64,000 bases of DNA from WJMT01 sp041686095 (GCA_041686095.1 JAWLEN010000002.1:16866-80865); one strand, 5' to 3'; shown: positions 6,993 to 15,802, counted from the first letter of the stretch. Translations and numbers: made by a program. The notes: a model not told the origin generated them from the letters alone.

Positions 6993-8120
6993 ATGTTTGG
7001 TAAAGGAATTAAATTAATAAAACTCTTTGGTTTTGAGGTCAAGATCGATTTTAGCTGGCTTTTACTGGGACTCCTTATCACCTGGACTTTAGCTCAAGGA
7101 CTGTTTCCCCATTTTTATGAAGGGCTTTCGACAACCACTTATTGGTTGATGGGGGTGGCTGGAGCATTGGGCTTGTTGGTATCTATAGTTTTCCATGAGC
7201 TCTGGCATTCTTTGATTGCCAGAAAGTTTGGTCTGCCAATGAAAGGGATCACTTTATTTATATTCGGTGGAGTGGCAGAAATGACTGAAGAGCCCCCCAG
7301 CCCTAAAGCTGAGTTTTTCATGGCTGTGGCCGGGCCTGTTTCCAGTGTGGTATTGGGATTAGGATTTTTTGGAGTCACCTTTTTAGGTGAGTCCATTGGA
7401 TGGCCCCAGTCAGTCACAGGCGTATTTAACTACTTGGCTATTTTGAACTTAATACTAGCGGGATTCAACCTCATTCCTGCTTTTCCTTTGGACGGAGGAC
7501 GAGTGCTTCGCTCTATTTTATGGGGATGGAAGGATGATCTCAGGTGGGCGACTCAGCTCTCTTCTAAGATAGGGGGAGCGTTTGGTATCGCTCTTATCAT
7601 TTTTGGAGTGATTGAAGTCATCATGGGAAATTTTATTGGGGGGATATGGATGGCTCTTATTGGAATGTTCATCAGAGGAGCTTCCCAAACAGCTTACCAA
7701 CAGATGCTTTTGCGGCGGTCTTTGGAAGGGGAGAAAGTGAGGAGATTCATGAAATCCAATCCAGTCACAGTCTCTTCTTCCCTCTCTGTTGAGGACTTGG
7801 TGGAAGATTACATATACAAACATCACTACAAAATGTACCCAGTAGTGGATGATGAGAAGCTGACCGGATGTGTCACCATCAATCAAGTTAAAGAAATCCC
7901 CAAAGAGGAGAGAGATCAACATAAGGTGGAAGAACTGGTTCAGTCATGCTCAGAAAAAAACACCATCAGCCCGGATGAGGATGCCATGGAAGCGCTCTCG
8001 ACCATGAAGAAAAACCATACCAGCCGGCTCATGGTGGTTGACAATGGTAAATTAGTGGGTGTGATTTCATTAAAGGATATGATGGGATTCCTTTCTCTTA
8101 AGATTGACTTAGGAGATTAA
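6993..8120 (+). CDS. M50 site-2-type membrane metalloprotease with two CBS domains
   Basis: 375 residues. Zinc site HELWH at residues 68-72 lies within a membrane segment; the second conserved motif, FNLIPAFPLDGGR, supplies the aspartate ligand near residue 167. About six hydrophobic segments precede a pair of CBS domains (about 250-375). Site-2 proteases of this SpoIVFB-like class cut substrates inside the membrane, and the CBS pair often gates activity by binding adenine nucleotides. The upstream AAAAATGATTGGAGG supplies a GGAGG site. The next gene follows after 37 bp. Confidence 0.9.
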   Translation: MFGKGIKLIKLFGFEVKIDFSWLLLGLLITWTLAQGLFPHFYEGLSTTTYWLMGVAGALGLLVSIVFHELWHSLIARKFGLPMKGITLFIFGGVAEMTEEPPSPKAEFFMAVAGPVSSVVLGLGFFGVTFLGESIGWPQSVTGVFNYLAILNLILAGFNLIPAFPLDGGRVLRSILWGWKDDLRWATQLSSKIGGAFGIALIIFGVIEVIMGNFIGGIWMALIGMFIRGASQTAYQQMLLRRSLEGEKVRRFMKSNPVTVSSSLSVEDLVEDYIYKHHYKMYPVVDDEKLTGCVTINQVKEIPKEERDQHKVEELVQSCSEKNTISPDEDAMEALSTMKKNHTSRLMVVDNGKLVGVISLKDMMGFLSLKIDLGD

Positions 8121-8157
8121 CCCATCACAAATAGGCAACCTAAGAGGAGGTAAAATT

Positions 8158-8451
8158 ATGAGGAAAAAAGAAGCTTATCAAGAAAAAATGGATGCTCAAA
8201 TGAAAATATTGAATGCCAAAATAGAAGAGCTTAATGCCAAGGCACAAAAAGCTCAAGCTGAAGCGAAAATCAAATACAATAAAAACTTAGAAGATTTAAG
8301 GATGAAACGGGATGCTTTAAAATCCAAGCTCCAAGAGATGAAAGGAGCCGGGGAAAAAGCAAGCAAGGAACTCAAAACCGGGATTCAAAATGCCCTGGAT
8401 GATTTAACAACAGCCGTGGACAAAGCTTTTAAAAGAATAAAAGAGGAGTGA
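8158..8451 (+). CDS. small coiled-coil protein
   Basis: 97 residues, nearly all charged alpha-helix rich in Lys, Glu, Ala and Gln with heptad-like spacing; no cysteines, signal peptide or membrane segment. GAGGAGG 7 nt before the ATG is a strong ribosome site. Similar short coiled-coil proteins are usually annotated only as hypothetical or stress-related. It is the last gene of the UDG-DHH-M50 run, and its role is unknown. Confidence 0.75.
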   Translation: MRKKEAYQEKMDAQMKILNAKIEELNAKAQKAQAEAKIKYNKNLEDLRMKRDALKSKLQEMKGAGEKASKELKTGIQNALDDLTTAVDKAFKRIKEE

Positions 8452-8548
8452 CACCACTAAAAGTATTGAAATAAAGTAAGAATCCTTTGATTATTAAGCC
8501 TCTTAAGGCATCTGTTTTTTCATATAAGAAGGGGAATTGATATGGGCT

Positions 8549-9622
8549 TCAGAGCCATTTCTTTTTTTTGAAATAGGTGACCATGACAAGAGCCACCAGA
8601 GCCATAATACCCAGGACTGCAAAATAACCAAACGGCCATTTAAGTTCGGGCATGAATTCAAAGTTCATGCCGTATATTCCAGCGATAAAGGTCAAAGGGA
8701 TGAATATGGTTGCAATGATAGTGAGGACTTTCATGACCTCGTTCATGCGGTTGCTGATGGTGGATAGATAGGTATCGTGCATGCTTAAAATCATTTCCCT
8801 ATATGTTTCAATGGTATCGATCACATGAATGGTGTGGTCGTAGACGTCCCGAAAAAAACGGAGAGTTTCTTTTTGGATAAGAGGAGATTCCAGCCTTTCC
8901 ACACTGCTGGTCATTTCTCTCAAAGGCCAAACAGATTTGCGAAGCAGTATCATTTCTCTTTTCAGGTCATGAATTTGATGCATTGTTTTTTCATCTGTGG
9001 TACCTGCCAGAGAGTCCTCGATGTTTTCCACTTTGTCTCCTAGTTTTTCCAGAATCAAAAAGTAATGATCCACTATAATATCTGTAATCGAATAGGCCAG
9101 GTAATCAGAGCCGCTTTTACGGATAAGGCCTTTCCCGCTGCTGATTCTATCCCTTATCGGATTGAACAGATCTTCCTCTTTTTCCTGAAAAGACAGAACA
9201 TAATTTTCACCCAGTATCAGACTGACCTGTTCTTCCGTAACTTTATCTTGTTTGTTGTCATAGAAAAGCATTTTCAAAACAATAAAAATGTAATCATCAA
9301 ATTCTTCCACTTTGGGACGCTGTCTTGGATTCATAATATCTTCCATGGTTAAGGGGTGCAGACCAAAATCTTTTCCTAATTTTTTTATGATTTCAGCTTC
9401 GTGAATTCCATCAATATTGATCCATGTCACTGTAGGTTTGTTTTTAAAAGAACAACATTCCTCAATTCGGCTGATTTCCTTTTTTATGACGTTCTCTGCA
9501 TCGTAATCAATAAGTGTTATCTTTATTTTTTCTTTTTTTCTATCTCCCATGTAAACAGGAGTCCCTGGAGGAAGGCCGATTTTGTGTTTAAATCCTTTGG
9601 TCAATCTAAATATTTTTTTCAC
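8549..9622 (-). CDS. corA: CorA-family magnesium/cobalt transporter
   Basis: 357 residues from a GTG start preceded by AAAGGAGGG. The long cytoplasmic alpha/beta domain and stalk helices (to about residue 295) are followed by two transmembrane helices. The selectivity-filter motif YGMNF is present between them, and the C-terminus ends in the basic tail KKKKW. CorA forms a pentameric channel for Mg2+, and some members carry Co2+ or Zn2+. No neighbouring gene suggests a specialised role. Confidence 0.94.
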   Translation of the reverse strand: MKKIFRLTKGFKHKIGLPPGTPVYMGDRKKEKIKITLIDYDAENVIKKEISRIEECCSFKNKPTVTWINIDGIHEAEIIKKLGKDFGLHPLTMEDIMNPRQRPKVEEFDDYIFIVLKMLFYDNKQDKVTEEQVSLILGENYVLSFQEKEEDLFNPIRDRISSGKGLIRKSGSDYLAYSITDIIVDHYFLILEKLGDKVENIEDSLAGTTDEKTMHQIHDLKREMILLRKSVWPLREMTSSVERLESPLIQKETLRFFRDVYDHTIHVIDTIETYREMILSMHDTYLSTISNRMNEVMKVLTIIATIFIPLTFIAGIYGMNFEFMPELKWPFGYFAVLGIMALVALVMVTYFKKKKWL

Positions 9623-9820
9623 TTTTCCCTCCTTTCATCAACCATCGCTATTCAATTAAAGGCTGATGTGTTCAATATAACAGAAACAATGAATAATCCA
9701 AATTAAAAAAACACACCCTTTAGACGATTTAAAGTATTTTTTTTAGGTATTTGTTTTTTTATAATAACATGTGTATTTTATATAAAGTTCATTTTCTTGG
9801 AAGGAGAAATATTAAGAGCG

Positions 9821-10417
9821 ATGGAAGCAATCATAAGCACAGAACTTTTTAAGTGGGTGATACTCCCTATTCTTATATTTTTATCACGAATATTTGATGT
9901 TTCCCTAGGCACCCTGCGAATTGTTTTTGTATCCAGAAGACTTAAATACCTGGCTCCTGTTATTGGTTTTTTTGAGGTCATTGTATGGCTGTTGGCAATA
10001 AATACAATTATTACCCACTTAAGTAATGCTGTGGGGTATTTAGCCTATGGGCTGGGATTTGCTGCTGGGACTTTTATTGGAATCTGCATAGAAGAGAAAC
10101 TGGCTGTTGGCAATGCTGTCTTACGGGTTATCACTAGGATGAAAGCGCCTGAACTGATAAAGGAGTTGAGAGAAAAAGGATATCCTGTGACTAAAGTCGA
10201 CGCACAGGGAAAACAAGGAGAAGTCTGTATTCTTTTTATGGTCATTCGAAGGTGCGATTATGATGAAGTCATCTCCATATTGAGAAAGCACAATCCTAAA
10301 GCCTTTTATACTCTTGAAGATGTCAGAGTAGTCAGTAAAAAAGGATTTCCCTTTGGTAGAGGACCGAGGATCAACAGACACTACGGTCCTTTTAGGTTTT
10401 TTAGAAAAGGGAAATAA
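9821..10417 (+). CDS. DUF5698/DUF2179-type membrane protein (UPF0316 family)
   Basis: 198 residues from the ATG at 9821; an earlier in-frame TTG at 9797 overlaps the GGAAGGAG motif, so it is unlikely. Three hydrophobic helices (about 8-30, 38-60, 63-85) are followed by a soluble domain of about 90 residues of the DUF2179 type. The helix 1-2 region, SRIFDVSLGTLRIVFVSRR, is the family signature. DUF2179 domains are suspected to bind a small ligand; no function is established for this family. Confidence 0.8.
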   Translation: MEAIISTELFKWVILPILIFLSRIFDVSLGTLRIVFVSRRLKYLAPVIGFFEVIVWLLAINTIITHLSNAVGYLAYGLGFAAGTFIGICIEEKLAVGNAVLRVITRMKAPELIKELREKGYPVTKVDAQGKQGEVCILFMVIRRCDYDEVISILRKHNPKAFYTLEDVRVVSKKGFPFGRGPRINRHYGPFRFFRKGK

Positions 10418-10480
10418 GCAAAGTGAGATTGAGACTTTGATTGACAATATTTATTTTTCGATTTATAAATAAGGAAGATA

Positions 10481-11419
10481 ATGGCCATTCGAAGGTGTCC
10501 TTACTGCAAAGCAATCATTGAAGATGATGGTGAATACTGTTCTAATTGTGGAACAAGACTTATATTTCCGGAAGACGAGGAAATAGAAGAGGAAATTCCT
10601 GGAGAAAAAATAGTGGATGAAGAGGAAGAGGATAAAAAAGAAGAAGACTTTGAACAAGAAAAAATTGAAGAAGAGGAAGAAGAGGAAGAAGAGCTTGAAG
10701 CAGAAAAGATAGAGGAAGAAAAGTCAGTAAAGGAAACCAAAGGTCTTCCTGAAGAAAAATTAACAGACGAAGAGATTAAGGCTGAAATAGAAGAGGGGAA
10801 GCAGCCTTCCTTAAAAACAGAGGACCTGCGGAATGCCCTTGATTCTTCGGAAAAAGAAAAAAAGGAAATAGAATCCTTTCTTGATTCTTTAAAAAAAGAA
10901 CGCCAGGATATTAAAGACAGAATAGAAGAAGTCGAGGGGGAACTTCCTCCATGGGCAGAAACTATAAAGGAAGAAGAAAAGCAGGAAAAAACAGAAAAAG
11001 AAGAGGAAGAATCCGAACAGAAGTTTTTTGAAGACCTGGAAGCAGTGGATGAGGAGGAAGAGGAGGAAATGGCCGAAGAACCAGAAGTTGAAACAGATGA
11101 ACAAACAGAGCTTCCCTTTTACAAAGATAAAGAGGCAAAAGCAAAAAAAAAGAAAATAAAGCTCTATAAAAAGCCTTCTATAAAAATTTCGGATTGGGTA
11201 AAGTCTCGGATATTTGATGTGCTTTTTATTGGAGGATTATGGTTTATCACTTTATGGATTGCTTCCTATCTGACTTCAGTGACTGTATTTCAGCTTATTT
11301 CCGGTTCTGTTTTTGCTGTGGCGGCCTTTTTTATCATTCTGCTTTCTGTTTATTTCTTTTTCTTTTTCTTTTTTCTTGGAGAAACCATCGGGGACTATGT
11401 ATTTCCCAAACAAAACTAA
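10481..11419 (+). CDS. zinc-ribbon / acidic coiled-coil / RDD-like membrane protein
   Basis: 312 residues in three parts. Residues 5-24 form a zinc ribbon with CPYC and CSNC. Residues about 28-215 are extremely Glu-rich low-complexity and probably helical. Residues about 235-312 hold a basic segment and two transmembrane helices ending in GETIGDYVFP, which resembles the RDD membrane domain (GETPGKR...). The middle is almost pure purine codons (GAA/GAG/AAA), and a serine-rich antisense frame exists only because of that bias. A membrane-anchored protein with a metal-binding head is likely; the function is unknown. Confidence 0.75.
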   Translation: MAIRRCPYCKAIIEDDGEYCSNCGTRLIFPEDEEIEEEIPGEKIVDEEEEDKKEEDFEQEKIEEEEEEEEELEAEKIEEEKSVKETKGLPEEKLTDEEIKAEIEEGKQPSLKTEDLRNALDSSEKEKKEIESFLDSLKKERQDIKDRIEEVEGELPPWAETIKEEEKQEKTEKEEEESEQKFFEDLEAVDEEEEEEMAEEPEVETDEQTELPFYKDKEAKAKKKKIKLYKKPSIKISDWVKSRIFDVLFIGGLWFITLWIASYLTSVTVFQLISGSVFAVAAFFIILLSVYFFFFFFFLGETIGDYVFPKQN

Positions 11420-11433
11420 CCTGAACTATTCAT
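11417..11433 (-). repeat. end motif of the AT-rich dispersed repeat
   Basis: On the minus strand this reads ATGAATAGTTCAGGTTA, matching the terminal 17 bases of the repeat copies at 5311-5328 and 22504-22520 with at most one difference. It begins in the stop codon of the zinc-ribbon gene and is followed directly by the flank of the truncated GC-rich repeat. Confidence 0.6.
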
Positions 11434-11460
11434 AAAATATGTATGCATTTTTATACAATA

Positions 11461-11553
11461 CTGTGATACATATGAAGTATTATATTTATTAAGAGGAGAG
11501 GGCAGGGGATGAGGAATCCCCTGTGAGGGCGGAGCGGGCATGGTTCCTCTTTA
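11461..11553 (+). repeat. GC-rich dispersed repeat, truncated copy (C)
   Basis: 93 bp closely matching the left half of the repeats at 44861-45041 and 48595-48776, including the block GGATGAGGAATCCCCTGTG and the run to GGTTCCTCTTTA. Identity stops exactly at the apex of the CCTCTTTAGAGG hairpin, and the whole right half is missing. It lies between two convergent genes. Confidence 0.85.
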
Positions 11554-11585
11554 TTTTGATAAATGTTTCATTTCAGCAGGATAGG

Positions 11586-12329
11586 TTATAATTTAAAAGT
11601 TTCGCCAAGAAATTTTTGCTTGGCTTTTTTGTCTGAGGCTATGGTTTCAGGAGTTCCTTCCACCAAAATATTTCCGTTGTCTATGACATAAGCATAGTCA
11701 GTGATTTTTAATGTGTCCCTTACATTATGGTCAGATAAAAGAATTCCAATGCCTTTGTCTTTTAAATTTTTGAGTATTCTTTGAAGTTCAATAATGGTCA
11801 GAGGATCTATTCCTGTGAAAGGTTCATCTAGAAGAAGGAATTTGGGATTGAGCGCCAAAGAGCGAGAGATTTCGAGCTTTCTTCTTTCACCTCCGGACAG
11901 ACTGTGAGCTGATTGCTTGGCCAGTGAAAGGAGTCCCATTTCAGAGAGAAGATTTCTGGTTATTTTCTCTTGTTCGTCTTTATCATAGTCTTTAAGTTCA
12001 AGAATCATTTTCAAGTTATTCTCAACACTGGTTTTCATGAATACTGAATTTTCTTGAGGAAGATAAATGATTCCCTTTTCTGACCTTTGAGTAGTGGAAA
12101 GATGAGATATGTCTTCATCGTCTAGATAAATATTTCCTTTATCTGGTGCAGTCAGTCCTGTTACCATGCGGAAGGTAGTGGTTTTTCCCGCTCCGTTTCT
12201 TCCCAGGAGTCCTGCAATAAAGCTGGATTTGACTTTGATGTGTACATCTTTAACCACTGGACGCTGGTTAAAGCTTTTTCTTAGATTTTCAGCTCTTAAC
12301 GTTGACATTTTGTGTGTTTTATTATTCAT
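11586..12329 (-). CDS. lptB: LptB-type ABC transporter ATPase
   Basis: 247 residues with Walker A GRNGAGKTT (about 42-50), Q loop YLPQENSVF, ABC signature LSGGERRKLEI, Walker B FLLLDEPFTGIDP and the switch histidine in LLSDHNVRDT. The whole matches LptB, which drives lipopolysaccharide extraction by LptFG and export to the outer membrane. The ATG at 12308 is a possible alternative start that would remove seven residues; neither has a strong ribosome site. No lptFG, lptA or lptC is adjacent. A perfect inverted repeat lies directly upstream. Confidence 0.92.
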   Translation of the reverse strand: MNNKTHKMSTLRAENLRKSFNQRPVVKDVHIKVKSSFIAGLLGRNGAGKTTTFRMVTGLTAPDKGNIYLDDEDISHLSTTQRSEKGIIYLPQENSVFMKTSVENNLKMILELKDYDKDEQEKITRNLLSEMGLLSLAKQSAHSLSGGERRKLEISRSLALNPKFLLLDEPFTGIDPLTIIELQRILKNLKDKGIGILLSDHNVRDTLKITDYAYVIDNGNILVEGTPETIASDKKAKQKFLGETFKL

Positions 12330-12340
12330 TTTAAGTACTT

Positions 12341-12396
12341 GGATTATTCATGAAAAATGGCGATATTGTGAATATGACAAATACCATGAATAATCC
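12341..12396. repeat. 56-bp AT-rich inverted-repeat element
   Basis: GGATTATTCATG (12341-12352) is a perfect 12-bp inverted repeat of CATGAATAATCC (12385-12396). Read on the minus strand, the interior contains ATCGCCATTTTTCATGAATA, the same block that ends the long AT-rich repeats. It fills the gap between divergent lptB and the DUF1848 gene and ends at the base before the first possible DUF1848 start. Confidence 0.75.
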
Positions 12397-13293
12397 ATGA
12401 GTAATACTAGAACCACACCCATTGGGTGTCAAGTTATTATGAAGAAAGTTATAAGTGCCTCAAGAAGGAGTGATTTGGTTGCCTTTTTTACTCCGTGGTT
12501 GAGTCAAAGTTTACACAATGAATCAGCTTTGGTCTATGGTCCTTTAGGTCATAAATATTCAGTCAACTTAAGTCCTGAAAGAGTTCATACTATAGTGTTT
12601 TGGTCAAAAGATTTTTCAAATATGATAGGCGACAAGAATCACCTACTAAAAAACATAAAAAAGTATGATCAAATTTATCTTCATTTCACTATAACTGGCC
12701 TGGGAGGGACTTTTATTGAAAGAAAAGCTCCTTTTCCCCATGAAGCCATAAAACAGTTTGATGAATTGATAAAAATCGCAGGAAGTCCCAATCGGATTTC
12801 AGTAAGATTTGATCCCGTGATATTTTGGAAAGATAAAGGAGGACAACACAGCAATACCCAATTTTTTGAAAGATTAGCTCCTGAAGTGAGTTCAAGAGGA
12901 ATCAAGGATGTGAGATTCAGCTTTGTCCAGTGGTATGGGAAAGCCAAAAAAAGAGCTCTCAAACATAATTTTCAGTATATCGATCCTCCGAAAGAGGAAA
13001 AAATAGAGACAGCTCAATATTTAGCGGAAATCGCCCGGAAATGGGGAATAAATCTTTATTCTTGCAGTCAAGATTTTTTAACTGTTATAGAGGGGATTCA
13101 ACCTTCTGCCTGTATAGACGGTTCTCTTTTACAAAGGCTTCATCCCAATAATGAACCCGTATCTCTCAAAAAGGATAAGAGTCAGAGAAAAGAATGCCGG
13201 TGTACAGAGTCCATTGATATAGGGAGCTATAAGCAGAGTTGTCCTCATGCTTGTTTATACTGCTATGCCAACCCCTCTTTGGGTGATTCATAA
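12397..13293 (+). CDS. DUF1848 family protein
   Basis: Up to 298 residues. The family normally begins at MKKVISASRRSDL, which corresponds to the ATG at 12439, so the first 14 residues may be untranslated; neither start has a clear ribosome site. The N-terminal motif SASRRSDLVAF, the VFWSKDF region and a C-terminal cysteine cluster (CRCTES, then CPHACLYCYAN) are visible. The CxxxCxxC-like end recalls iron-sulfur proteins of the radical SAM / spore photoproduct lyase kind, with which DUF1848 is often compared. No reaction is established. Confidence 0.85.
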   Translation: MSNTRTTPIGCQVIMKKVISASRRSDLVAFFTPWLSQSLHNESALVYGPLGHKYSVNLSPERVHTIVFWSKDFSNMIGDKNHLLKNIKKYDQIYLHFTITGLGGTFIERKAPFPHEAIKQFDELIKIAGSPNRISVRFDPVIFWKDKGGQHSNTQFFERLAPEVSSRGIKDVRFSFVQWYGKAKKRALKHNFQYIDPPKEEKIETAQYLAEIARKWGINLYSCSQDFLTVIEGIQPSACIDGSLLQRLHPNNEPVSLKKDKSQRKECRCTESIDIGSYKQSCPHACLYCYANPSLGDS

Positions 13294-13359
13294 AATCTTC
13301 AATGTCGCTACAGCCACACCTGAATTTCTTTGGGCCTGTGTTTAGTGTTTATTTTGAGT

Positions 13360-13872
13360 TTATGTATGGATTGGGGTGCCTTCGAGATGGAGAAGGTATT
13401 TTTTCAGATCGAGTCCGGCTCTAAATCCTCCTAAAGAACCGTCAGTTTTTATGACTCTATGGCAGGGTACAGCAATAAGAAATGGATTTTTTCCCAAAGC
13501 GTTGCCCACACTCCGGTATCCTTTGTGATTTATTTTCTGGGCTATTGATTTATATGTTTCAACGCAGCCAAAGGGAATTTTTTGTGTGATATCCCAGATT
13601 TTTCTCTGAAAAGGAGTTCCTGCTGAAAAATCAAGCTTAAGAGAAGAGAAATCAACAGGTTTACCCTCGAAATATCGTCTGAATAATTCAGTCTCAAGCT
13701 TAAACTCTTGTTCAGAGAAAGTTAAGGAGATATTTGATTTTTTATATTGATCCACAAGAGGCTTTATAGAGTTATGATTTTCGCTATATTGTATCTTTTG
13801 AAGACCTTTTTGATTCTTTATGAGAAAAAGACATCCTTTTTTAAAGGAAATCCGGGCTAAATGCCATGGCAT
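13360..13872 (-). CDS. ogt: methylated-DNA--protein-cysteine methyltransferase
   Basis: 170 residues. It repairs O6-methylguanine by suicidal alkyl transfer to a cysteine. The active-site motif PCHRV has the acceptor cysteine at C137, followed by the GSLGGFRAGLDLK segment. Helix-turn-helix residues in GYRSVGNALGKNP include the arginine finger region. The N-terminal domain is short and divergent. It starts 2 bp after the stop of the phosphoesterase, so the two genes are cotranscribed. Confidence 0.94.
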   Translation of the reverse strand: MPWHLARISFKKGCLFLIKNQKGLQKIQYSENHNSIKPLVDQYKKSNISLTFSEQEFKLETELFRRYFEGKPVDFSSLKLDFSAGTPFQRKIWDITQKIPFGCVETYKSIAQKINHKGYRSVGNALGKNPFLIAVPCHRVIKTDGSLGGFRAGLDLKKYLLHLEGTPIHT

Positions 13873-13874
13873 TT

Positions 13875-14615
13875 TTATACCCCGAGGGATAGCCTGTCAG
13901 CAAGAGAATGAGGCAAACCTGCTTTTTTGATTTTATCCTGAGCTTTTTTTATATCATATTTCATCCGATAAAAAGTTACCTTATTTTCATCAGACTCGTA
14001 AATGGCACAGGCAGCCATGTTGTTTCGGTCTCTAGGCTGTCCCACTGAACCTGGATTGATGAGGTACTGGATGTTTTTTTTCATGGCCACTTCCTTGATT
14101 TTTCCGGACATATAAGTTCCTTTGACTAAATTGTTTTCTAGAGAATAAACAAAAGGAAGATGAGTGTGTCCAAAAAAAGTAACCGGAGTTTCCAAATAAG
14201 CAAAGGCTTCAGCTGCATCCATCTCTCCGAATATATAGTAATCTTCGTCAAAAGGGGCTCCATGGCAAATGGTGATATTCTTATGAACATTAAGAGGTCC
14301 TTTTTTCAGCTGACAGAGAAAATCCATGTTTCCATCAGTAAGGTTTTCCCTGGTCCATATTATGGCTGCAGCAGCAACTGAATTGAAACCTTCCAGAGAA
14401 TCAATATTAGCCACGGCTTTGTCATGATTTCCTCTGATAGTAGAGATTGACTTTATGGCTCGAATTTTATTGATGACATCATCAGGATTGGCACCATAAC
14501 CCACTAAATCTCCCAAAAAAATAAAGTGATTGATGCTTTTTTCCTCAGCAAATCCAAGAACAGAATTCAGTGCTTCTAGATTTCCGTGGATATCAGTGAA
14601 TATTAAATAGCGCAT
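13875..14615 (-). CDS. calcineurin-like metallophosphoesterase (YfcE/MJ0936-type)
   Basis: About 246 residues from the ATG at 14615, which follows the lipA stop in a TGAAATG arrangement; a GTG at 14627 overlapping lipA is also possible. All metal-binding motifs are present: DIHGN, GDLVGYG, GNHD, CHGAP and GHTHLPF, plus NPGSVGQPRDRN. Enzymes of this class hydrolyse phosphodiesters or small phosphomonoesters; the natural substrate is unknown. It is coupled to lipA upstream and to the MGMT gene downstream. Confidence 0.88.
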   Translation of the reverse strand: MRYLIFTDIHGNLEALNSVLGFAEEKSINHFIFLGDLVGYGANPDDVINKIRAIKSISTIRGNHDKAVANIDSLEGFNSVAAAAIIWTRENLTDGNMDFLCQLKKGPLNVHKNITICHGAPFDEDYYIFGEMDAAEAFAYLETPVTFFGHTHLPFVYSLENNLVKGTYMSGKIKEVAMKKNIQYLINPGSVGQPRDRNNMAACAIYESDENKVTFYRMKYDIKKAQDKIKKAGLPHSLADRLSLGV

Positions 14616-14616
14616 T

Positions 14617-15501
14617 TCAGTGCTCACTAAATAAACTATTATACAGATTATGAGCTTTGTAGGAACTTCTAACTAAAGGTCCTGATTCGACCTGCTTGAA
14701 TCCCATATTCAGAGCTTTGTTTTTCAAATCCTTGAATTCGTGTGGAGTGTAGTATTTTTTCACCGGAGAATTTGAGCTGGTTGCTTGAAGATACTGTCCT
14801 ACAGTCAATAAATCACAGGAAACGTTTCTCAGGTCTTTAAGTGTCTGCATGATTTGCGAATAATTTTCTCCGAGCCCCACCATTATTCCAGATTTAGTAA
14901 AAGCTCCCATTTTTTTGGCTTCCTTCAGTACCTGAAGAGAACGTAAGTAATTTTGGGGTACTCTGTTGATGGAAGAGTAGAGGTCGCGGGGAACTTCCAG
15001 GTTATGGTTGATGACAGAAGGTCTGCTTTGAATCACTGTTTTTAAGGCCTCTATGCTGCCTTTAAAATCTGGAATGAGAACTTCTACTTTTATCCCCGGA
15101 GAGTTATCCTTAACTGTTTTGACTGTTTCAGCAAAAAAAGAAGCCCCTCCGTCTTGGAGGTCGTCTCGTGTGACAGAGGTGATCACTGCGTATTTAAGCT
15201 CCATACATTCAACAGCTTCAGCTATTCTTTCAGGCTCATCTGGGGAAAGTTCCTTGGGATTCCCTGATTTGACTGCGCAGAAACTGCAGTTCCTAGTGCA
15301 AACATCTCCCATGATTAAAAAGGTTGCGGTCTTTTTTGACCAGCATTCATAGATATTAGGGCATTTGGCACTCTGACAAATGGTATAGATTTCTTTTTTT
15401 CTTAATAAGCCGGAAACTTTAAAAAAGTTATTATGGGTGGGGAGTTTGACCTTCAACCACGAAGGTTTATGTGTTCTTACTTCTTTTTCTGAGGCTTCCA
15501 C
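14617..15501 (-). CDS. lipA: lipoyl synthase
   Basis: 294 residues from a GTG start. LipA is a radical SAM enzyme that inserts two sulfurs into protein-bound octanoyl groups. The auxiliary [4Fe-4S] cluster motif, CQSAKCPNIYECW, and the radical SAM motif, CTRNCSFC, are both intact, and the C-terminal serine of GPLVRSSYKA, which also ligates the auxiliary cluster, is present. No lipB or 2-oxoacid dehydrogenase gene is in the window. It lies 60 bp downstream of rpsU on the same strand. Confidence 0.96.
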   Translation of the reverse strand: MEASEKEVRTHKPSWLKVKLPTHNNFFKVSGLLRKKEIYTICQSAKCPNIYECWSKKTATFLIMGDVCTRNCSFCAVKSGNPKELSPDEPERIAEAVECMELKYAVITSVTRDDLQDGGASFFAETVKTVKDNSPGIKVEVLIPDFKGSIEALKTVIQSRPSVINHNLEVPRDLYSSINRVPQNYLRSLQVLKEAKKMGAFTKSGIMVGLGENYSQIMQTLKDLRNVSCDLLTVGQYLQATSSNSPVKKYYTPHEFKDLKNKALNMGFKQVESGPLVRSSYKAHNLYNSLFSEH

Positions 15502-15561
15502 TTATTTTTTTCGCTGATATGAATTGATTGGGAGGAGAAACCTTGGATAGTATCGGAGGAA

Positions 15562-15771
15562 TTAATAATAATTGTTCTGCCGGTCTCTTCTCAAGCGTCT
15601 TCTCATCCTCTTTCTTGCTTGAGCATCCTTCAGCCTTCTTTTCTCACCCGGTTTAATGTACACAGAATGCTTTTTTATTTCTTTAATGATTGATTCTTGC
15701 TGTACTTTTCGTTTGAATCTTCTCAAAGCAGCTTCGATGTTTTCGCCTTCGTCAACGACTACAAATGCCAA
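15562..15771 (-). CDS. rpsU: 30S ribosomal protein S21
   Basis: 69 residues when started at the TTG at 15771, which lies 8 nt after AAGGAGG; the GTG at 15780 directly abuts that ribosome site and is therefore unlikely. The sequence shows the S21 core with ALRRFKRKVQQ and a very basic C-terminus (KRMRRRLRRDRQ). S21 helps mRNA selection on the 30S subunit. It heads a minus-strand run with lipA, the phosphoesterase and MGMT. Confidence 0.95.
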   Translation of the reverse strand: MAFVVVDEGENIEAALRRFKRKVQQESIIKEIKKHSVYIKPGEKRRLKDAQARKRMRRRLRRDRQNNYY

Positions 15772-15802
15772 TAATTTCACCTCCTTATCTCAAGGTACAA
15801 AA

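Noticed and set aside
10501..10740. 79-codon Ser-rich minus-strand ORF
   Set aside because: Produced by the GAA/GAG bias of the polyglutamate region of the zinc-ribbon protein.
11417..11553. CRISPR repeats
   Set aside because: The dispersed repeats are far apart and single, with no regular spacers and no cas genes anywhere in the window.
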